Shown piece after piece: positions 60,343 through 64,000 of a stretch of 64,000 nt of DNA. Origin of the DNA: Polynucleobacter sp. HIN11 (lineage in GTDB: Bacteria > Pseudomonadota > Gammaproteobacteria > Burkholderiales > Burkholderiaceae); contig NZ_AP028142.1 of the NCBI RefSeq assembly GCF_030297675.1, forward strand, positions 558,001-622,000, written 5' to 3'. A program made the position numbers and the translations under genes. Position 1 is the first letter of the stretch. The number at the start of each line of letters is the position of its first letter. The notes below the pieces were generated by a model, which ran no database searches, was not told the origin of the DNA, and was given only the letters and a program-made list of their open reading frames with translations.

Positions 60343-61532
60343 TTTGGGATGCCATCATTATCGGTGGCGGAGCTGCCGGACTCTTTTGCGCTGGAATTGC
60401 AGGTCAACTTGGAAAAAAGGTTTTAGTACTCGATCATGCTCCAGTATTGGGGGAGAAGATCCGCATTAGCGGGGGTGGGCGATGTAATTTCACAAATCTG
60501 AACTCAGCGCCCGAGCATTTTTTATCCCTCAATCCGCACTTTGTAAAAAGCCCCCTGGCCCGGTATTCATCAAAGGACTTCATTAATCTCGTACGTGATT
60601 ACCGCATTCCGTTTCATGAGAAACATCGTGGCCAATTATTTTGTGACGACTCTGCAAAAGACATTATTCAGATGCTGCTGACTGAGTGTCACAAGGGTGG
60701 CGTCACGATTCAACACCCAGTATCCGTTACCCAAATCATCAAATCGCAATCGAACTGGACTTTGGAAACAACAGATGGAATCAAGAAAGCTACTCATCTA
60801 ATCATTGCAACCGGAGGTTTACCGGTACCAGCGATTGGCGCGAGTGATTTTGGGTTGCGGATTGCCAATCAGTTTGAAATCCCAACCACGTTGGTACGCC
60901 CTGCATTAGTACCGCTCGCATTCACCTCTGGCGAGTTTTCGGTATTCACCAGCTTGGCTGGGATCAGCCTTGAAGCAAGCGTCCAGGCAGGACAGCGTAA
61001 CCACGGTTATGGAAGCTATCGTTTTGATGAAGATCTTTTGATAACCCACAAAGGGCTCTCGGGACCTGCTATTTTGCAAGCCAGTAGCTATTGGCAAGAG
61101 GGTGAAGTGATCCATATCAATTGGCTAGGAAAAGCTGACTTTGATGCGATCTTTTCTGAGGCTCACCAGAAAACGGTCGATGCCGCCCTTGCAGAGGTAT
61201 TGCCGCAACGCGTTGCGCAATTATTTGCCGAGCAACTCAAGCTCACCAAGCGCAAATGGGCGGAGGTATCCAAGAAAGATCGAGAAACTTTGCGAACCCA
61301 TTTAACTAGTGCACAAATGAAGCCTGCCAGTACCCTGGGGTGGAAAAAAGCGGAGGTCATGTTGGGCGGGGTTGATACCAAAGCATTGGATGGTAAAACT
61401 ATGATGGCTAAACAGCATCAGAATCTTTACTTTATTGGCGAGTGCGTGGATGTCACGGGTCATCTTGGAGGACATAATTTTCAGTGGGCTTGGTCATCTG
61501 CTTTTGTTTGTGCAAATGCACTGGTTGACTAG
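60339..61532 (+). CDS. HI0933/BaiN-family NAD(P)/FAD-dependent oxidoreductase
   Basis: A 397-residue flavoprotein. The FAD motif AIIIGGGAAGLFCAGIAGQLGKKVLVLD starts at residue 5; the block KIRISGGGRCNFTN at about 45-60 and the closing GECVDVTGHLGGHNFQWAWSSAFVCA are diagnostic of the HI0933 family. Members are often annotated as aminoacetone oxidase or flavoprotein; reaction not established. The start is TTG at 60339, overlapping the TAXI stop codon by four bases; no ATG is available in this position. Confidence 0.85.
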   Translation: MIWDAIIIGGGAAGLFCAGIAGQLGKKVLVLDHAPVLGEKIRISGGGRCNFTNLNSAPEHFLSLNPHFVKSPLARYSSKDFINLVRDYRIPFHEKHRGQLFCDDSAKDIIQMLLTECHKGGVTIQHPVSVTQIIKSQSNWTLETTDGIKKATHLIIATGGLPVPAIGASDFGLRIANQFEIPTTLVRPALVPLAFTSGEFSVFTSLAGISLEASVQAGQRNHGYGSYRFDEDLLITHKGLSGPAILQASSYWQEGEVIHINWLGKADFDAIFSEAHQKTVDAALAEVLPQRVAQLFAEQLKLTKRKWAEVSKKDRETLRTHLTSAQMKPASTLGWKKAEVMLGGVDTKALDGKTMMAKQHQNLYFIGECVDVTGHLGGHNFQWAWSSAFVCANALVD

Positions 61533-61566
61533 AATACAAATTCAATTTATTGCATAAGGAATTGTG

Positions 61567-61965
61567 ATGGACTTACTAATTGATCGCGTTGATCACCTTG
61601 TATTGACGGTGACTGATATTGAGAAAACCACTCAGTTTTATGAAAAGGCACTCGGTTTTGAGCGAGAATTTTTTAAGGGACCCGAAGGACAGCCACGGTA
61701 TGCCTTGTTATTTGGGCAATACAAGATCAATCTGCAAGATAAAAATACCGAGACCCCGACCAAAGCAAAAGTACCAACCATTGGGGCAGGTGATTTTTGC
61801 TTGATCTCTAAGGTGCCACTCGATGACTTCATTGTTCACCTTCAAAAGGTTGGTGTAACTATTGATACCGGTCCGGTACAGCGTCGGGGTGCTTTGGGGC
61901 CGATTCGTTCGGTCTATTTCAGGGATCCTGATGGAAACCTGGTTGAAGTGGCCGAATACATTTAA
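61567..61965 (+). CDS. VOC-family (glyoxalase-like) protein
   Basis: A 132-residue vicinal-oxygen-chelate protein. The start DRVDHLVLTVTDIEKTTQFYEKALGFE carries the first metal-binding His, and the end SVYFRDPDGNLVEVAEYI the second half of the fold with the Glu ligand. Small fosfomycin-resistance-like and glyoxalase-like enzymes share this layout, so the substrate is unknown. A ribosome site AAGGAATTG precedes the ATG at 61567 (GTG at 61564 is also possible). A strong terminator follows. Confidence 0.85.
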   Translation: MDLLIDRVDHLVLTVTDIEKTTQFYEKALGFEREFFKGPEGQPRYALLFGQYKINLQDKNTETPTKAKVPTIGAGDFCLISKVPLDDFIVHLQKVGVTIDTGPVQRRGALGPIRSVYFRDPDGNLVEVAEYI

Positions 61966-61984
61966 ATTTCACTTCTGTCCAACA

Positions 61985-62015
61985 AAAAAGCCCCAAATTG
62001 GGGCTTTTTGTCTTT
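61985..62015 (+). terminator. rho-independent terminator before the puc control region
   Basis: AAAAAGCCCC (61985-61994) pairs with GGGGCTTTTT (62000-62009) around AAATT, followed by GTCTTTTTTG. The symmetric A- and T-runs allow termination on both strands. It insulates the puc operon from upstream transcription. Confidence 0.93.
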
Positions 62016-62087
62016 TTTGCAACTAATTGATTTTAATGGAATAATTTTATGGTTATTCCTAAATAAAGGTATTTTGACACCTAAATA

Positions 62088-62105
62088 TGTATATTTTTAT
62101 TGACA
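62088..62105 (+). promoter_or_regulatory. PpsR/CrtJ box 1 (TGT-N12-ACA)
   Basis: TGT at 62088-62090 and ACA at 62103-62105 are separated by exactly 12 bases. The site covers the -35 hexamer of the puc promoter. PpsR/CrtJ represses photosynthesis genes in oxygen and light through pairs of such sites. Confidence 0.78.
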
Positions 62106-62127
62106 AAGATATATGTAAACTTAGAAT
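62100..62127 (+). promoter_or_regulatory. sigma70-type promoter of the puc operon
   Basis: TTGACA (62100-62105) is a perfect -35, followed after 16 bases by TAGAAT (62122-62127), matching the -10 consensus in five of six bases. The predicted start is near 62134, giving a leader of about 100 bases before pucB. Confidence 0.72.
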
Positions 62128-62131
62128 TACA
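62114..62131 (+). promoter_or_regulatory. PpsR/CrtJ box 2 (TGT-N12-ACA)
   Basis: TGT at 62114-62116 and ACA at 62129-62131 flank exactly 12 bases. It covers the -10 hexamer, and lies 26 bases downstream of box 1 centre to centre, so the two sites together mask the whole promoter. Confidence 0.78.
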
Positions 62132-62179
62132 CTTAATAAAAGTAGGTTATTACAATTTTGTGGCAGAGGGTGTCATAAA

Positions 62180-62193
62180 ACCCGCGTGCGGGT
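62180..62193 (+). other. GC-rich hairpin in the puc leader
   Basis: ACCCGC (62180-62185) pairs with GCGGGT (62188-62193). With only two bases left for the loop, pairing would open by one or two pairs. No T-run follows, so it is not a terminator; it may protect the 5' end of the pucBA message. It is followed 30 bases later by the AAGGGAGAAAAC ribosome site. Confidence 0.55.
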
Positions 62194-62233
62194 AGAGCAC
62201 GAGCAGTAGGGTGTCTTTCAAAGGGAGAAAACT

Positions 62234-62386
62234 ATGTCAGACCCAAATAAGGTATGGCCCACCGGCTTAACGGAGGCTGAATCTGAAGAGTTACACCGTA
62301 ATCTGATTCAAGGCACGCAGTTCTTTGGCATGATCGCAGCTCTTGCCCATTTGCTTGCGTACATTTATTCGCCTTGGCTGAAATAA
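62234..62386 (+). CDS. pucB: light-harvesting complex 2 beta subunit
   Basis: A 50-residue antenna protein with one membrane helix. The sequence DPNKVWPTGLTEAESEELH matches LH2 beta polypeptides and differs from LH1 beta, which ends in YIWRPWF; here the end is YSPWLK. The central His39 in AALAHLLAY is the axial ligand of the B850-type bacteriochlorophyll, and His21 in EELHRN is the one near B800. In the usual GTR triplet the Arg that hydrogen-bonds B800 is replaced by Gln (GTQ, Gln29). It is followed 10 bases later by pucA, the conventional beta-alpha order. Confidence 0.94.
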   Translation: MSDPNKVWPTGLTEAESEELHRNLIQGTQFFGMIAALAHLLAYIYSPWLK

Positions 62387-62396
62387 GGAGAAAAAA

Positions 62397-62609
62397 ATGA
62401 TTTACGGAAAAATGTGGTGTGTCGTAAAACCATCCGTCGGGATCCCATTATTCTTGGGTGCCTGCGCAGTTGGTTCATTTGCTGTTCATACAATGATCCT
62501 CAACAATACAACGTGGGTTAAAGCATTTTTGAATGGTAATGCTGATAAAGTAGCTAGCACTTCGGCATCGGCAGCAGCAGCACCTGCAGCACCTGCAGTG
62601 AAGAAGTAA
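62397..62609 (+). CDS. pucA: light-harvesting complex 2 alpha subunit (B800-820-like)
   Basis: A 70-residue LH2 alpha polypeptide. It starts MIYGKMWCVVKPSVGIPLF, where Met1 is the expected B800 ligand, and has His31 in SFAVHTMIL, the ligand of the second ring. After the TTW motif the sequence is Val41-Lys-Ala-Phe44-Leu45-Asn-Gly; Rps. acidophila B800-850 has Tyr44-Trp45 and its B800-820 form has Phe44-Leu45, so this protein carries the blue-shifted type. A 23-residue Ala/Pro-rich tail ending VKK follows, as in some betaproteobacterial (Rubrivivax) alpha subunits. Ribosome site AAGGAGAAAAAA. Confidence 0.94.
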   Translation: MIYGKMWCVVKPSVGIPLFLGACAVGSFAVHTMILNNTTWVKAFLNGNADKVASTSASAAAAPAAPAVKK

Positions 62610-62629
62610 AGTACTTTAATTTTTCACTA

Positions 62630-62658
62630 GTCCGAGGTCGGCGGGCCTCGGACTTTTT
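62630..62658 (+). terminator. intercistronic hairpin/terminator between pucA and pucC
   Basis: GTCCGAGG (62630-62637) pairs with CCTCGGAC (62646-62653) around an eight-base loop, followed by TTTTT. In other phototrophs a hairpin here stabilises the pucBA message and limits read-through to pucC, which explains the excess of antenna subunits; the same is inferred here. Confidence 0.88.
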
Positions 62659-62713
62659 GCATTTTGATAGTGAGTCTTGACGCCGGTTGATCCTGATGGT
62701 GAGATAGCTATAC

Positions 62714-64000
62714 ATGAAACGCTTGAGCGAGAAATTAGTGCAATCCTGGGCCAGTCTTGGGCCTAAGTTTCTGCCATTTGCAGACGCCGCAACCCCCGAT
62801 TTGCCCCTCTCGCGACTTCTGCGACTCTCCTTATTTCAAGTTTCAGTTGGCATGGCCTTGGTCTTATTGATTGGCACGCTTAATCGCGTGATGATCGTCG
62901 AGCTTGGGGTGCCAGCTTCCTTGGTCGCGATGATGGTTTCTTTGCCGCTCGTGTTTGCACCATTTCGAGCATTGATTGGTTTTCGCTCCGACACCCATCG
63001 CTCTGAGCTTGGTTGGCGACGCGTCCCATACATTTGGATGGGAACTTTAGTTCAGTTTGGCGGACTTGCCATCATGCCATTTGCCTTGCTGGTTCTATCT
63101 GGCGGTGGTCAGTCGGCCAATGCTCCAGCTTGGATTGGTCAGGCCTCTGCGGCATTGGCGTTTTTGCTGGTCGGCGCTGGCATTCACATTACTCAGACCG
63201 TTGGATTGGCACTCGCGACCGACTTAGCGCCACAAGAATCCCAGCCCAAAGTGGTTGGGCTCATGTATGTGATGTTGCTCCTTGGAATGATTGTGAGCGC
63301 ATTTGTATTTGCAGCAGTCTTAGAGGATTTTTCACCGGGTCGCTTGATTCAGGTGATTCAAGGCTGCGCAATCACCACCATGATTTTGAATGTGATTGCC
63401 CTGTGGAAGCAGGAGACCCGCGATCGAAACCGACGCTTTAAGAATCCCGATCAGCCAACGTTTAAGCAATCCTGGGAACTCTTTTGTAGAGGTGATCATG
63501 CGATTCGTCGCTTAACCGCAGTTGGTTTGGGAACGATGGCATTCACCATGGAGGACGTTCTGTTAGAGCCCTATGGTGGCGAGATTCTAAAACTCAGTGT
63601 TAGTTCAACGACCTTCTTGACCGCAACCTTGGCAATGGGGGGCTTAATCGGATTTGGAATTGCATCGCGCGTGCTCAGTCGTGGAGCAGATCCATTTCGG
63701 ATGGCGAGTATGGGCGCACTGCTTGGTTTACCCGCTTTTGTGGCGGTTATTCTTGCGGCACCTTTAGCCTCCGCATCATTATTTAGCTTTGGGGTCTTTT
63801 TGATCGGATTTGGAGGCGGCTTATTTGTTCACGGCACATTGACAGCCACCATGAATCTAGCGCCGCCGGAGCAGCGCGGATTGGCTTTGGGTGCCTGGGG
63901 TGCCGTGCAAGCCACGGGAGCGGGGATTGCAATGGCTCTGGGTGGTGTGATTCGTGATCTTGTCAATTACTTTGCAATGAACAGTTTCTTCGGAGCTGAT
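62714..64000 (+). CDS. pucC: PucC-family (BCD family MFS) light-harvesting assembly protein, partial
   Basis: Reading frame open for 429 codons to the right edge of the window. It encodes a polytopic protein of the bacteriochlorophyll-delivery MFS group: MKRLSEKLVQSWASLGPKFLPFADAA at the start, LFQVSVGMALVLLIGTLNRVMIVELG as first helix, the signature PFRALIGFRSDTHRSELGWRRVPYIWMGT, the block AFTMEDVLLEPYGGEIL, and GGLFVHGTLTATM near the end. PucC is required for assembly of LH2. About 40-50 residues are missing compared with a usual length of about 460-480. Its position after pucBA completes the classical pucBAC order. Confidence 0.92.
   Translation, partial: MKRLSEKLVQSWASLGPKFLPFADAATPDLPLSRLLRLSLFQVSVGMALVLLIGTLNRVMIVELGVPASLVAMMVSLPLVFAPFRALIGFRSDTHRSELGWRRVPYIWMGTLVQFGGLAIMPFALLVLSGGGQSANAPAWIGQASAALAFLLVGAGIHITQTVGLALATDLAPQESQPKVVGLMYVMLLLGMIVSAFVFAAVLEDFSPGRLIQVIQGCAITTMILNVIALWKQETRDRNRRFKNPDQPTFKQSWELFCRGDHAIRRLTAVGLGTMAFTMEDVLLEPYGGEILKLSVSSTTFLTATLAMGGLIGFGIASRVLSRGADPFRMASMGALLGLPAFVAVILAAPLASASLFSFGVFLIGFGGGLFVHGTLTATMNLAPPEQRGLALGAWGAVQATGAGIAMALGGVIRDLVNYFAMNSFFGAD

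Noticed and set aside
1..64000. CRISPR arrays, insertion sequences, prophage, integrative element boundaries and tRNA genes.
   Set aside because: No regularly spaced repeats, transposase or integrase-like proteins, or cloverleaf-like segments were seen on either strand by reading; subtle cases could be missed without a search tool.

Overview
The window looks like a chromosome segment of a betaproteobacterium of the family Burkholderiaceae. Moderate base composition, very tight gene packing, Bug/TctC solute-binding proteins, the DUF3305/DUF3306 formate dehydrogenase cluster and the cbb3 oxidase gene order are all consistent with a Polynucleobacter-like freshwater bacterium. The right edge carries light-harvesting genes, so the organism is probably an aerobic anoxygenic phototroph. 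The genus is inference; family-level placement is more secure. No gap above 300 bases lacks a gene, and I saw no tRNA, rRNA, insertion sequence, prophage or CRISPR array.

Layout. 1-7552, minus strand: rlmJ (cut by the window edge), a PAP2 phosphatase, a family 9 glycosyltransferase, a flippase-like membrane protein and an ArnT-like glycosyltransferase form an envelope-glycan group, followed by a GlxR-like reductase and an MFS transporter. 7593-9370: a DUF3047 lipoprotein and a Bug-type binding protein. 9586-20363, plus strand: a formate oxidation cluster, with apbC/mrp, DUF3305, DUF3306, a 697-residue polyferredoxin, a TorD-like chaperone, a small Tat-target protein, FDH alpha, beta and gamma subunits and two small exported proteins. 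It ends at a strong terminator. 20409-25495: a PEBP protein, a tungstate-type ABC permease and ATPase without a binding protein, a LOG protein, a Bfd-like ferredoxin, an endonuclease-family protein and cardiolipin synthase. 25492-46697: mainly acyl-CoA and organic-acid metabolism (three CaiB/BaiF CoA-transferases, acyl-CoA dehydrogenase, enoyl-CoA hydratase, HMG-CoA lyase, 3-hydroxybutyrate dehydrogenase, PcaD-like hydrolase, LigI-like amidohydrolase), mixed with NDH-2, CioAB oxidase, SodB and housekeeping genes.

46727-56641 is a low-oxygen respiration block: a universal stress protein, ccoI, ccoS, ccoNOQP, ccoG, a very short ccoH, an unknown 2-TM protein, fnr and a TauE/SafE protein. Perfect FNR boxes (TTGAT-N4-ATCAA) lie before the stress protein, ccoN and the formate dehydrogenase structural genes. 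At the first two the geometry fits activation; at the third it fits repression. 56638-61532 is a probable sulfide/persulfide group (TSUP exporter, persulfide dioxygenase-like hydrolase, BigR/SqrR-like ArsR repressor, DUF2892 protein) followed by an orphan TAXI protein and a HI0933-type flavoprotein.

62088-64000 is the start of a puc operon: pucB, pucA and a truncated pucC. Two TGT-N12-ACA PpsR/CrtJ boxes overlap a sigma70-type promoter. PucA has Phe44-Leu45 in place of the aromatic hydrogen-bond donors of B850 antennae, the signature of blue-shifted B800-820 (LH3) complexes, and PucB has Gln where Arg contacts B800. I consider this unusual antenna, with its oxygen/light-type control region, the most interesting content of the window. 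The picture that emerges is a lake bacterium that supplements heterotrophy with formate, reduced sulfur and light, and switches terminal oxidases with oxygen supply.
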